This document shows positions 37,390 to 46,710 of a stretch of 64,000 nucleotides of DNA, one piece after another. Under the pieces are notes generated by a model that was given only the letters and a program-made list of their open reading frames with translations, searched no databases and had not been told where the DNA came from. The stretch is from DASCOT01 sp965197275. GTDB taxonomy: Bacteria; Acidobacteriota; UBA890; WLXD01. Both the position numbers and the translations under genes were made by a program. Position 1 is the stretch's first letter; each line of letters begins with the position of its first letter. The stretch lies in NCBI GenBank assembly GCA_965197275.1, contig CBDAMQ010000031.1:124001-188000 (forward strand). Direction: 5' to 3'.

Positions 37390-37997
37390 CCGTCAGAGTG
37401 ATGCAACGCCGGGAGCTGACGTTCTGGGAGAAGCTCTACCTGCCTCAGATTATCTCCGGCCTGAGGATCACCTCCCGCCACTTCTTCCGGAACCTGTTTC
37501 TACACATGGCCCATCTGGTGGGCCGGCTCAGGCACGTCCGGGCGGCAGCGACGTACCAGTATCCCGAGGAGCTCAGGCCTCTGATGTCGCGGTACCGCAG
37601 CCGGCATCGGCTGACGCTCCGCGACGATGGCAGCCCACGGTGCGTCGGCTGCATGCTGTGCGAGACGGTCTGCCCCGCCAAGTGCATCACTATCGTCCCC
37701 GGTGAGCACCCGGACCCCCATGTGGAGAAGTATCCGGTGCGCTTCGACATCGATCTGGGTGTCTGCGTCTATTGCGGTTACTGCGTCGAGGTGTGCCCCG
37801 AGGACGCCATTCGAATGGATACCGGGATCCTGGACATCGCCGCGTACTCGAGAGAGGCGATGCGGCTCGATATCCACGAGCTGATGGACCCTGAGCTGCG
37901 CAAGCCGATTGGTGACTGCAGCCTGGAGTTCCCGCACAAGTGCGAGTTGACCGGCGGCGAGATGAAGGGCAGCTGGGAAGGCACGGCCGAGTCATAG
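37386..37997 (+). CDS. nuoI: NADH-quinone oxidoreductase subunit I (two [4Fe-4S])
   Basis: 203 residues from GTG 37386. Two ferredoxin motifs, CVGCMLCETVCPAKC and CVYCGYCVEVCPEDAI, bind clusters N6a and N6b. The N-terminal part (PQIISGLRITSRHFFRNLF) anchors to the membrane arm. The end LEFPHKCELTGGEMKGSWEG is longer than usual. The following apbE probably starts inside this gene. Confidence 0.95.
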   Translation: MTVRVMQRRELTFWEKLYLPQIISGLRITSRHFFRNLFLHMAHLVGRLRHVRAAATYQYPEELRPLMSRYRSRHRLTLRDDGSPRCVGCMLCETVCPAKCITIVPGEHPDPHVEKYPVRFDIDLGVCVYCGYCVEVCPEDAIRMDTGILDIAAYSREAMRLDIHELMDPELRKPIGDCSLEFPHKCELTGGEMKGSWEGTAES

Positions 37998-39010
37998 GAA
38001 CCGTCGTGCTAGCGGTGCTCGTAGCCGCGTGCGCGGCGGTGTCCGATCCGCGCCCCGGCGCACTGTTCACCGGCGCCACGATGGGGACTCGCTATACCGT
38101 CCGCGTCGACGATGACGACGCCCACGCGGTACGCAGCGCCATTGACGCCCTGATCATCGCGACCCTCGACGGGGTCGACCGACGGATGTCGACGTATCGA
38201 GCAGATTCGGAGATCTCTGCGCTCAATCGGGCGCCGACGAATCAGCCGGTGGGGCTGTCGCCGGAAACCCTCGAGGTTCTCCTGGCTGCCGTCGAGTTGG
38301 CGGCGGACTCCGGCGGCGCTTTCGATGTCACCGCCGGGCCGCTGGTCAACGCCTGGGGATTCGGGCCGCCGGGGCGAGTGGAGGAGCCGCCGTCCGACGA
38401 GGCGCTGGCAGGCATCCTGGAGCACGTTGGCGCCGAGGCGATCGCTTTGGATACGGCGGCCGGAACGGCGACCAAGCTCACCGCACACGCCTACGTGGAC
38501 CTGTCAGGGATCGCCAAGGGCTACGCGGTCGACGCGGTGGTCGCCGCACTGGCAGCGGCGGGCTGGGATCGTGCGATGGTCGATGTGGGTGGCGAGGTGC
38601 GCGTGCAGGGGCAGACTGCTTTCGGTCGCCAATGGCGCATCGCCATCGAGGAGCCCGAGGCCGGGCTTGCTGGCGCCCCGCTCGTCGTGGCGCTTGCCGA
38701 CGGCGCCCTCGCAACCTCGGGCAGCTACCGCAATGCCTACTTTCTCGGCGACGTTCCGGTTAGCCACACCATCGATCCGCGCACCGGTCGCCCCGTGGAA
38801 CACGACGGGGTCTCGGTGTCGGTGCTGGCGGCCGACTGCATGACCGCCGACGCCCTCGCAACCGCTCTCATGGTGATGGGTCCCGACGAAGGAACTACCT
38901 GGGCTGCGCGACGAGACATCGCCGCCCTGTTCGTCGTTCGCTCCGGCGAAAGCTTCGTGCGTCGTACCACGCCGGCGTACCAGCGTCATGCCGCAGCCGA
39001 GCTACAATGA
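37940..39010 (+). CDS. apbE: FAD:protein FMN transferase (ApbE) lipoprotein
   Basis: About 356 residues. GTG 37940 gives a basic n-region, the hydrophobic run VIGTVVLAVLV and the lipobox VAAC; this makes it overlap nuoI by 58 bases. ApbE transfers FMN from FAD to a Thr of exported or membrane flavoproteins. Typical motifs: GATMGTRYTV, MSTYRADSEISALNRA, GGAFDVTAGPLVNAWGFG, DLSGIAKGYAVDAV, VDVGGEVRVQG, ATSGSYRN and HTIDPRTGRP. It is translated with the complex I locus. No Nqr or Rnf target is visible, so an FMN acceptor in or near this complex I (possibly an accessory protein) is worth considering. Confidence 0.88.
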   Translation: MRVDRRRDEGQLGRHGRVIGTVVLAVLVAACAAVSDPRPGALFTGATMGTRYTVRVDDDDAHAVRSAIDALIIATLDGVDRRMSTYRADSEISALNRAPTNQPVGLSPETLEVLLAAVELAADSGGAFDVTAGPLVNAWGFGPPGRVEEPPSDEALAGILEHVGAEAIALDTAAGTATKLTAHAYVDLSGIAKGYAVDAVVAALAAAGWDRAMVDVGGEVRVQGQTAFGRQWRIAIEEPEAGLAGAPLVVALADGALATSGSYRNAYFLGDVPVSHTIDPRTGRPVEHDGVSVSVLAADCMTADALATALMVMGPDEGTTWAARRDIAALFVVRSGESFVRRTTPAYQRHAAAELQ

Positions 39011-39399
39011 AGCGGGGTGAGGGAATGAGTCGCGCAGGCAAGTCGGCCGGCGGGAGCGCCGGGTTGGTGTATTCGACGGCACACGGCCAGATGTGCCCCC
39101 GCTGCAAGCAGCCGACAACCCGGTGCGGTTGCCGCAAGTCGGCGCTGGTCGCCCGGGGAGACGGTGTCGTCCGGGTCATGAGGCAGACAAAAGGACGCCG
39201 CGGCAAAGGGGTGACGCTCATCACCGGCGTCCCTCTGACGGACGCGGCCCTGATCAAGCTCGGCAAGGAACTGAAGCGTAGGTGCGGATCAGGGGGCACC
39301 GTCAAGGACGGCACCATCGAGATTCAGGGTGACCATCGGAACACGCTGGTCGCCGAACTCGAGCAGCGCGGCTGGGTGGTCAAGCGTGCTGGTGGGTGA
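39007..39399 (+). CDS. yciH: SUI1/eIF1-family translation factor (YciH)
   Basis: 130 residues from ATG 39007 (ATGA overlap with apbE); ATG 39025 is an alternative behind GGGTGAGG. A short zinc-knuckle-like segment CPRCKQPTTRCGC precedes the SUI1 domain: VRVMRQTKGRRGKGVTLITG, KELKRRCGSGGTVKDGTIEI and QGDHRNTLVAELEQRGW. Bacterial YciH binds the small ribosomal subunit and influences start selection. It is commonly found as a single gene; here it is the last gene of the nuo-apbE run. Confidence 0.92.
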   Translation: MKRGEGMSRAGKSAGGSAGLVYSTAHGQMCPRCKQPTTRCGCRKSALVARGDGVVRVMRQTKGRRGKGVTLITGVPLTDAALIKLGKELKRRCGSGGTVKDGTIEIQGDHRNTLVAELEQRGWVVKRAGG

Positions 39400-39457
39400 G
39401 CCGCGGGCAGGTCGGCACAGGATCGGCGCACAACGGCTCCAGGGCCGAGGGGCTCCT

Positions 39458-40936
39458 ATGAGAAGCGCACCACCACTCGTTGTCGTTGCCGCAGCGCTGC
39501 TGGCAGGCTGTTTGCAATCCCCGGGGCCGCCACCGACTGACGGGACGCTGTTCCGGAACGTAACCGTGATCGACGCGCTCGGCGGTCTGCGTGCGGGCAT
39601 GGTCGTGCGGGTGGCTGGCAACCACATCGTCGAGGTGGCGCCCGACTCCGAGGGGGTCTCGGTGTCCGGCGCGCGCGTTGTCGAGGCCGAAGGTCAGTTT
39701 CTCATCCCCGGATTGTGGGATGCCCACGTTCATCTGACGTTCACCCCCGAGCTCGAGGCGGTGATGTTCCCGCTGTTTCTCGTCAATGGCGTCACCAGCG
39801 TACGGGATACCGGTGGCTTGCTCGAAGACGTGCTCGCCTGGCGCGCCCTGGCAACAGCGGCGGCAGGTGTGGCGCCCCGGGTGTTCATCGCTGGCCCGCT
39901 GGTTGACGGCCTGCCGCGGGTGTACGACGGCAGCCAGCCGTTCCGACCCGAGCTCGCGATCGGCGTCAGCACGGTGGAGGAGGGTGAGCGTGCGGTGGAC
40001 GAGCTGGCGGCGGCGGGGGTCGACCTGATCAAGGCCTACGAGATGCTCGATCCTGACGTGTACCGGGCCGTTCTGCAGCGCGCCAGCCGGCGTGGGCTGC
40101 CGGTGACCGGGCACGTTCCCTTGAGCCTGGATGCCGGCGAAGCGGCCATCGAAGGTCTCAGTAGCCTCGAGCACCTCCGCAACCTGGAGCTGGCGTGTTC
40201 CTCCGAGGCTGAAGCCCTGCTGGTGGAGCGTCGCGAGATGCTTGCCGCCGGAGCAGGGGAAGACGGCGGGATGTTGCGCAGCAGCATCCACGCGGCCCAG
40301 CGCCAGCGCGCCGTGGAGACCTACGACGCCGACCGATGTGCGTCGATGATCGATCGCCTGGCGGCCAACAACACCTGGCAGGTGCCGACCCTGACGATCG
40401 TCACGCCGCGCGTCACACGGCTGTTCGCCCGACCGGAGTGGCGACAGACGTTCCGCTATCTCCCGGAACCGGTGCGCACGCGGTGGACGCTTGATGCCGA
40501 GGCGATGGCAGACGCGCAGCCCGAACCCGACGCCGCGACTGAGGCGCATACCGAGTGGGCCTTCGGGATGGTGGCTCGCCTGCAGGATGCCGGCGTCGGC
40601 ATCATGGCGGGCACCGACACGCCGATCTTCTTCTTGACACCCGGATTCAGTCTCCACGAGGAGCTGGCGCTTCTGGTGCAGGCGGGGATGACGCCGATGC
40701 AGGTACTGCAAGCGGCGACTTTGCGGCCCGCTGAGTACTTCGGACTGCAGGACGAGCTCGGCACCATCGCCGCCGGTATGCAGGCCGATCTTGTGCTCTT
40801 GGACGCCAATCCGCTCGATGACATTCGCAACACGCAGCGGATCGCGGCGGTGATGTCGGCCGGCCGGCTTTATGACCGCATCGCGCTGGATCGCATGCTG
40901 GCACGACTGGAGTCACCTCCCGAGGATCGCGAGTGA
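39458..40936 (+). CDS. Secreted amidohydrolase-superfamily lipoprotein
   Basis: 492 residues from ATG 39458. The signal VVVAAALLAGC ends in a lipobox. Metal ligands of a TIM-barrel amidohydrolase are visible: HVH in IPGLWDAHVHLTF, Lys in DLIKAYEML, His in VTGHVPLSLD, His in LSSLEHLRNLELA and Asp in IMAGTDTPIFF. The C-terminal strand EYFGLQDELGTIAAGMQADL is also typical. Such exported imidazolonepropionase/prolidase-like enzymes may cleave peptides or cyclic amides; the substrate is not predictable. Its stop overlaps the guaA GTG, so the two are co-transcribed. Confidence 0.85.
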   Translation: MRSAPPLVVVAAALLAGCLQSPGPPPTDGTLFRNVTVIDALGGLRAGMVVRVAGNHIVEVAPDSEGVSVSGARVVEAEGQFLIPGLWDAHVHLTFTPELEAVMFPLFLVNGVTSVRDTGGLLEDVLAWRALATAAAGVAPRVFIAGPLVDGLPRVYDGSQPFRPELAIGVSTVEEGERAVDELAAAGVDLIKAYEMLDPDVYRAVLQRASRRGLPVTGHVPLSLDAGEAAIEGLSSLEHLRNLELACSSEAEALLVERREMLAAGAGEDGGMLRSSIHAAQRQRAVETYDADRCASMIDRLAANNTWQVPTLTIVTPRVTRLFARPEWRQTFRYLPEPVRTRWTLDAEAMADAQPEPDAATEAHTEWAFGMVARLQDAGVGIMAGTDTPIFFLTPGFSLHEELALLVQAGMTPMQVLQAATLRPAEYFGLQDELGTIAAGMQADLVLLDANPLDDIRNTQRIAAVMSAGRLYDRIALDRMLARLESPPEDRE

Positions 40937-42786
40937 CCGAGACCGCGAACGGCCGTGAGGGTCACGATGCCGTCGCAGTGGTCGATTTCGGTGGCCAGTA
41001 CGCTCACTTGATCGCTACCAAGGTGCGTCATCAGGGTGTACTGGCAGAGATCCGTCAACCCGACGATCCGCTCGAGGCGTTCACGGAGTACCGCGGCATC
41101 ATCATCTCCGGGAGCCCCAGCCTGGCGTCGCAGGGTGAGGATTCCAGCTACACCAAGTCGATCTACGATCTCGATGTGCCGATACTGGGACTGTGCTTCG
41201 GGCATCAGGAGATCGCTCAGCACTACGGCGGCGAGGTGGTTCACGGTGGTCGTCAGTGGGGGCGTGCGGATCTTCACCTGATCGCGGATCATCCGCTCTT
41301 CGCCGGTCTCGACACGATCGAGTCGGTATGGATGAGCCACTACGACTCGGTGGTGTCGGTGGGGCCGGAGTTCATCGAGTTGGGCTTTAGCAAGACGGTG
41401 GACGGGTCTCCTGACCACCACTTTGCGGCGATAGGCTCCGATTCGCTGCGGCGCTATGGATTGCAGTTTCACCCCGAGGTCGACGACACCGTTCACGGTG
41501 ACCGCATGCTCTCGAACTTCGTTCTGGATATCTGCGGCTGCGACGTGTCGTGGACCATGGACGGCTACCTCGAGGAGCAAGTTGCCTACATCCGCGCCCA
41601 GGTGGGTGAACGGTCGGTGTTCCTGCTGGCGTCCGGGGGCGTAGACTCCACCGTCGCTGCGGTGCTGCTGGGTCGTGCGCTGGGGCCCGAGCGTCTTCAT
41701 CTGCTGCATATCGACAACGGGCTCATGCGACACGACGAGAGCCGGCAGGTCCTGGCGCTGTTCGAGGAGCTTGGAATTGCCGACAATCTCAACTTCGTCG
41801 ACGCCAGCGATGTCTTTCTGGACGCGCTGCACGGTGTGGTCGAGCCGGAGGTGAAGCGTCGCGCCATCGGCAACACGTTCATCCACGTGTTCAACACCGA
41901 GGCCGAACGGCTGGCGGTGGGCGAGCTGATGCTGGGGCAGGGGACGATCTACCCGGACACCATCGAGACCGGGGCCAGCAAGCGCGCCGATACGATCAAG
42001 ACACACCACAATCGGGTGCCGGTCATCGAGCAGATGATCGCCGACGGCAAGGTCGTCGAGCCGCTGGTGGAGCTGTACAAGGCGGAGGTCCGCGAGCTCG
42101 GCGAGCGGCTGGGCGTGCCCCACGATCTGATCTGGCGCCATCCGTTTCCTGGCCCCGGGCTCGGCGTTCGCTTGCTGTGCAGCGACGGCGGTGAGGAAGC
42201 TCTGCTAGCCACCGGGCAGTCGGATGAGCTGCAGGCGATCGGCGACCAGTTCGGCCTGAGGACGCTAGCGTTGCCGATGCGCTCGGTAGGTGTGAAGGCA
42301 GATCTGCGCGCCTACGAGCATCCGGTGATGCTGAGCGGCTCGGCCCCGTGGCAGGACCTGCTCGCGGCTACGTCGCAGATTACGGCAGGCGTCGCTGGCA
42401 TCAATCGCTGCGTCTGGAACCTCGCCCCGGACGTTCCTGGCGGGGCGCGGGCCCTTCCGGCGACGGTTACCGCCGAGCGCTTGGACATCCTGCGCCGAGC
42501 CGACCACCTGGTAATGGAAGCGCTACGGCGACACGATCTCTGCGACGACGTGTGGCAATGCCCGACCGTCCTCGCGCCGGTCCAGCTGGACTACGGCGAC
42601 GGACGCGCGGGAGAGCTCGTCGTGGTCCGCCCGGTGTATTCGCAGCGCGCCATGACGGCGCGTCCCGTGGAGTTCAGCACCGCCGTTCTCGATGACCTGC
42701 GCCGTGATCTGCTCGCGCTTACCGGCGTCTCCGGTCTGGCGCTCGACACAACGTCCAAGCCCCCGGGGACGATCGAGTGGGAGTAA
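40933..42786 (+). CDS. guaA: GMP synthase (glutamine-hydrolysing)
   Basis: 617 residues from GTG 40933. It converts XMP to GMP with glutamine nitrogen. The class I amidotransferase half has the nucleophile in GLCFGHQEIAQHYGG and the His-Glu of QFHPEVDDT. The ATP pyrophosphatase half has the PP-loop ASGGVDSTVAAVLL and GQGTIYPDTIETG, KTHHNRVP and GPGLGVRLLC. It is about 90 residues longer than the usual bacterial enzyme (around 525) because of an expanded dimerisation region (QITAGVAGINRCVWNLAPDV through RRHDLCDDVWQ), a pattern reminiscent of eukaryotic-type GMP synthases. All catalytic residues are kept. Confidence 0.95.
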   Translation: MTETANGREGHDAVAVVDFGGQYAHLIATKVRHQGVLAEIRQPDDPLEAFTEYRGIIISGSPSLASQGEDSSYTKSIYDLDVPILGLCFGHQEIAQHYGGEVVHGGRQWGRADLHLIADHPLFAGLDTIESVWMSHYDSVVSVGPEFIELGFSKTVDGSPDHHFAAIGSDSLRRYGLQFHPEVDDTVHGDRMLSNFVLDICGCDVSWTMDGYLEEQVAYIRAQVGERSVFLLASGGVDSTVAAVLLGRALGPERLHLLHIDNGLMRHDESRQVLALFEELGIADNLNFVDASDVFLDALHGVVEPEVKRRAIGNTFIHVFNTEAERLAVGELMLGQGTIYPDTIETGASKRADTIKTHHNRVPVIEQMIADGKVVEPLVELYKAEVRELGERLGVPHDLIWRHPFPGPGLGVRLLCSDGGEEALLATGQSDELQAIGDQFGLRTLALPMRSVGVKADLRAYEHPVMLSGSAPWQDLLAATSQITAGVAGINRCVWNLAPDVPGGARALPATVTAERLDILRRADHLVMEALRRHDLCDDVWQCPTVLAPVQLDYGDGRAGELVVVRPVYSQRAMTARPVEFSTAVLDDLRRDLLALTGVSGLALDTTSKPPGTIEWE

Positions 42787-42820
42787 CAGGTTAGGCGCAC
42801 GGCGCCACGTCCCGGCGGTT

Positions 42821-45079
42821 CTACTCTCCCGCGGGTGTAGTGGCCGCTGGAAGCGAGCGCGGCTGCTCGAAACCCTCCTGGATCAGCAGATGCTCGTTCG
42901 CCGACAGGTCGGTGAACGTCTGCATGTGACGGCTCGCCGGCCATACGATGTGCAGGCGGTCGACACGCGTCGCTGCGCCCAGGCCCAGGTGGACGCGGAG
43001 CGGGTTCGCCCCGAAGCTACCGCTCTGCCCGACAACCCGGTGCAGCGTCCGGCTGACCCCGTTGTCGACGATCTGCGCAGTGACCTTGGCGCCGACGGCG
43101 AACCGGTTCGCCGTCGGGCTTCGCAGGTCTAAGGTCAACCAGTTGTTGTCGAAGCCCGGATTTCGATACAGCGCATCGACGAACTCGTCGCCGGGTAGCA
43201 GTCCGCCCATGCGTTCGAAAATGTCCTGGTCGCCATCGTTGTCGTAGTCGGCGAAGGCGACGCCCTGGCCGCGCTGCAGATGCCCGAACCCGCCCGCATA
43301 GGTGACATCGACGAAGCTGGTTCCGCCGTCGCTGCGATACATGAGATTCGGCAGGAGCGCTTCGAAGCCCGGGTACCCGGTGCCGAGATAGAAATCCAGC
43401 CAGCCGTCGTTGTCGAGATCGCCGAAGTTGGCGCCCGTGGCGAGGTTTACCCTCGCCACGCCGTAGGCGGCGGCAACATCGACGAAGCCGCCTTCGCCGT
43501 CGCCCTTGTACAGCACCAGCTTCTCGGCCGGATGGATGTAACCCAGGAGGTCGGCAGTGTAGTACCAGAGATCGGGAACGGCGGTTTGCGGTGTTCGGTA
43601 GCTGTTTGCCAGCAGGTCGAGCGCCCCATCGTTGTCGACGTCCCAGAACCAGGCCGAGTAGCTGTGGTGCGGGCCGTCCAATCCCAGGGCGGTAGCGACG
43701 TCGGTGAACTTGCCATCGCCGTCGTTGCGGTACATGCGGTTGGCGCCCTTGAAGTTCGACACGTACAGATCGGGGTAGCCGTCGCCGTTGAAGTCGCCCC
43801 AGGCGGCACCCTTGGTGAGCGCCCGGTTGCTCACCCCCGCCGCCGCCGCCACGTCGGTGAAGGTACCGTCACCGTGGTTGTGGAACAGCTGGCTGGAGTG
43901 GCGGTTGTACTCGTCGCCGGCTTCGTTGCCGATGAACAGGTCGAGGTCGCCGTCGAGGTCGTAGTCTGACCAGGCACCCACCTGGGTGGGATAGTGGCGC
44001 TCGCCGAGACCGGCCTCGAAAGTGATGTCGACGAACGTCAGGTCGCCGTTGTTGCGCAGCAGCGAGTTCGGGTGCTGCCCGCCGCTGGCGAGCCAGCCGC
44101 CGCGAAGCACCAGCAGGTCGAGGTCGGCGTCGCCGTCGTAGTCCGCCTGCACCAGGTTGAGCCCCCCGGTGATCCCGGTTAGACCAGCGGCGTCCGTGGC
44201 ATCCACGAACACTCCGTCGCCGCTGTTGCGGAAGAAACGCAGCTGGCCGCCGATGTCGGCGGAGGACGCCATGAGATCGAGCCAGCCATCGCCGTCGAAG
44301 TCGTCGACTGCAATGCCGCCGCCGGCGCTGAAGGTGTCGATATCGAGCTGTGGGCCGATGTCCTCGAAGGGCCGCATTTCCGCGACGTCGCCGTCGAAGT
44401 GGGCCGGATCGATCCGGTGCTCCGCCGGCACTGCTTGCGGATAGTCGCCCATCAACATGGACGCGACGTTGAGAAGCCACAGAGCCGCCAGATGCTCCGG
44501 CGCCTCCGGCTGCGTCAGGTTGGCGACCGTACGGAAATGCTCCATCGCCTCGCGTCCGGCCTCCTGGCTCTGGTGGACTCCGGCGGCAGCGATCGGCAGG
44601 GTACAGCGAACGGCGGCGGAGGCCCCCTGACAGTTGCCCAGCAAGGCTTGACGTAGGGAAACGACTCCGAGCCAGAAGCGCCCGTTCATCGTCAGCCGCA
44701 GCTGCTGACTGGAGCGTAGTAGCCGGACGCCGTGGATCACCTCGTCTAGGTGCTGGATCGCCGCGAGCGGCTCACCAGCGCGGATCTGGGCCTCGGCAAG
44801 GCGCTGGATCATCGCCAGCTGCTGGGTCAACGCGACGTCGTTCGGCAGCTGTTCGACGCGGTCGTACAGCCGGTCCAACGCCCGTTCGTACTCCACCCCG
44901 AAGGGTTGCTGCTCGCTTAGCTGCGCCAGCAGCGTCACCATGCGCACGTGGCCCGAGACCCCCTGTGCACTGGGCTGTGCCTGGGTTGACGAGGTGACCA
45001 AGCACAGAGTCAGCACGACGCTGCCGCTCAGCAAGACGATCTTGCGATGGCGCACGGCCGGGGGCATGGTGATCTGCAT
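42821..45079 (-). CDS. Exported FG-GAP/VCBS repeat protein with ASPIC/UnbV C-terminal domain
   Basis: 752 residues from ATG 45079. A signal peptide (HRKIVLLSGSVVLTLCLVTS) is followed by a helical TPR-like region (about 30-230) and at least seven FG-GAP blades with calcium-binding DxDGDGxxD loops (DFDGDGWLDL, DYDGDADLDL, DLDGDLDLFI, DFNGDGYPDL, DVDNDGALDL, DLDNDGWLDF, DYDNDGDQDI). The C-terminal ASPIC/UnbV domain (NNWLTLDLRSPTANRFAVGA, QSGSFGANPLRVHLGLGAAT) is complete. Such beta-propellers are secreted or surface proteins of unknown ligand. It is encoded opposite guaA. Confidence 0.9.
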   Translation of the reverse strand: MQITMPPAVRHRKIVLLSGSVVLTLCLVTSSTQAQPSAQGVSGHVRMVTLLAQLSEQQPFGVEYERALDRLYDRVEQLPNDVALTQQLAMIQRLAEAQIRAGEPLAAIQHLDEVIHGVRLLRSSQQLRLTMNGRFWLGVVSLRQALLGNCQGASAAVRCTLPIAAAGVHQSQEAGREAMEHFRTVANLTQPEAPEHLAALWLLNVASMLMGDYPQAVPAEHRIDPAHFDGDVAEMRPFEDIGPQLDIDTFSAGGGIAVDDFDGDGWLDLMASSADIGGQLRFFRNSGDGVFVDATDAAGLTGITGGLNLVQADYDGDADLDLLVLRGGWLASGGQHPNSLLRNNGDLTFVDITFEAGLGERHYPTQVGAWSDYDLDGDLDLFIGNEAGDEYNRHSSQLFHNHGDGTFTDVAAAAGVSNRALTKGAAWGDFNGDGYPDLYVSNFKGANRMYRNDGDGKFTDVATALGLDGPHHSYSAWFWDVDNDGALDLLANSYRTPQTAVPDLWYYTADLLGYIHPAEKLVLYKGDGEGGFVDVAAAYGVARVNLATGANFGDLDNDGWLDFYLGTGYPGFEALLPNLMYRSDGGTSFVDVTYAGGFGHLQRGQGVAFADYDNDGDQDIFERMGGLLPGDEFVDALYRNPGFDNNWLTLDLRSPTANRFAVGAKVTAQIVDNGVSRTLHRVVGQSGSFGANPLRVHLGLGAATRVDRLHIVWPASRHMQTFTDLSANEHLLIQEGFEQPRSLPAATTPAGE

Positions 45080-45224
45080 GGCTCGACGTCCGGGGAGGCG
45101 CCATTCTATATGCATTCTTCAGGAAACCGGCTGAGCGGCGCCGGCGCCAGCGACATCTCCGGTTCGGCGGCATTCTGGACTCCTGCCAGCAGATCGGGCC
45201 GCTCGCCAGGCGGGTAGACGACCA

Positions 45225-45437
45225 GTGGCGGTGCTAGTAGCCGGAATTGCCGAGATTGTCGAGCCGAGCGTCTCGATCACCACCCTCACTGACGAGGCTG
45301 ACAACCGAATTCTCGAATGCGCCCTCGACGGTGGGGCGGAACTGGTCGTTACCGGTGACAAAGAAATGCTCGTTCTCGGGGACCACGAGGGAGTTCGGAT
45401 CGTGAGGTTGGGAGCGTACCTCGAAGCCGCTGCAGAT
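45225..45437 (+). pseudogene. C-terminal remnant of a PIN-family toxin
   Basis: The readable part, VEPSVSITTLTDEADNRILE, then CALDGGAELVVTGDKEMLVL and EGVRIVRLGAYLEAA, matches the C-terminal half of PIN_3/VapC-like toxins (D-x2-DNRILECA, then SGDKHLL-type). The N-terminal half with the first catalytic Asp is missing, and the frame runs on past the expected end. No antitoxin is present. It is a dead relic between two minus-strand genes. Confidence 0.6.
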
Positions 45438-45484
45438 CCCTGTCTCTCCACCTGCAGGTGCGCTACCGTGCCTCCCTCAGTTGG

Positions 45485-46477
45485 TCACGGTATCCGTGCG
45501 GCCCGGGCGATGTCTTCATGGGTCGCGAACCACACCCCGGAGAACGATCGCATATATCGCACGAGCTCTTCGAGCACGACGATGCGCGAACGTCGACCGA
45601 TGATGTGGGGATGGTTGGTCAGTAGGAAGAGCGTCCCCTCCTCGTAGGCGCGGTCGAACTCCAGTTTCCAGATCTCCAGCACCTCCGTCGGAGTTATGAA
45701 CGTGCGTAGCGATCCCGCACCGCTCATCGAGAAGTAGGGCCAGTCGTCGAGGATCCAGGTCACCGGAAGCTCGACGATCGGAGCGGGATTGCCCTTGTAG
45801 ACCAACTGATACGGCCGCTCGTCAGCCATCAAGCTGCTGTCGTAGAGCAGGCCGTATTCTTCGATGAGCTTCGGAGTGTTGGGACTGTAGTCCCACGAAG
45901 GCGTGCGGATGCCGACGACCTTCTCGGAGGTCAGTTCTTCGATCGTGCGGATCGCGCGCCCCATCAACTCGCGCTCCTCGGTTTCGCTAAGCTCGGAGTT
46001 GGCCTCGTGGATCCAACCGTGAAGCCCGATCTCGTGCCCCGCGTCGACAATGCTACGAACGGCGTCAGCGTTGAGGCGGGCTATCACGGCCGGGATAAAG
46101 AAGCTCGCTGGAATCTCGTAGCGCTCGAGCACGTCCAGAACCCGTGGCAGACCGGCCCGACTGCCATACGCGCCTTCGGCCATCAACGCCGGCGAGGTCC
46201 GACCGCTGCTGAGGAACATCGCCTCGTTGTCCAGGTCAAAACTCAACGCCACGGCAACGCGGTTGCCGCCCGGCCAGGAATCCGGGGTGAGATCCTTGCC
46301 TGCCGTTATGTGGCCGACGGCGTCTTCGATTCTCGCCCATGGCCATTGCCACGCGGGGAGCTCGGCACTTTGATCTTGTGAGCCTCTCGAGCCCTGACCC
46401 AAGGAGGCCTGAGTCGACGAGATTCCGAAGCCCAACAGAGCCAGGAACACGAACAGCACACCGCTTCTGAGGTTCAT
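45485..46477 (-). CDS. Secreted polysaccharide deacetylase (NodB-like)
   Basis: 330 residues with a signal peptide (GVLFVFLALLGFGISSTQA). The NodB fold shows SFDLDNEAMFLSSG (catalytic Asp and metal Asp), the metal-His motif GHEIGLHGWIHEANSEL, GIRTPSWDYSPNTPKLIEEY and a C-terminal LTNHPHIIGRRSR carrying the last catalytic His. Close relatives act on N-acyl sugars or as allantoinase-like puuE hydrolases; the substrate is open. It is exported, unlike PuuE. Confidence 0.85.
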   Translation of the reverse strand: MNLRSGVLFVFLALLGFGISSTQASLGQGSRGSQDQSAELPAWQWPWARIEDAVGHITAGKDLTPDSWPGGNRVAVALSFDLDNEAMFLSSGRTSPALMAEGAYGSRAGLPRVLDVLERYEIPASFFIPAVIARLNADAVRSIVDAGHEIGLHGWIHEANSELSETEERELMGRAIRTIEELTSEKVVGIRTPSWDYSPNTPKLIEEYGLLYDSSLMADERPYQLVYKGNPAPIVELPVTWILDDWPYFSMSGAGSLRTFITPTEVLEIWKLEFDRAYEEGTLFLLTNHPHIIGRRSRIVVLEELVRYMRSFSGVWFATHEDIARAARIP

Positions 46478-46710
46478 CTGGTATCACCTCCGGTTTTGGC
46501 CACAGTCGCTCTTGTCCATTCGGGCACCAGCCGGAAGCTCTGCCGCCTTCGGCATGACGACGCTCACCGGGCGGTTTTCCGGTCACATCGTACGTCGAAC
46601 GTGGTCGCCTACGGGTGCGCGAGGAGCGGCTCAATGACGCGCCGGGCCGCCGACGATATGCTGGACTTCGCTATCGATCGGAATCGAGCGCCTATATCGG
46701 GAGCACCTTG

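Noticed and set aside
42787..42797. GTTAGGC after guaA resembling an attC right core
   Set aside because: No left core or pairing arms exist upstream, which is guaA coding sequence; chance match.
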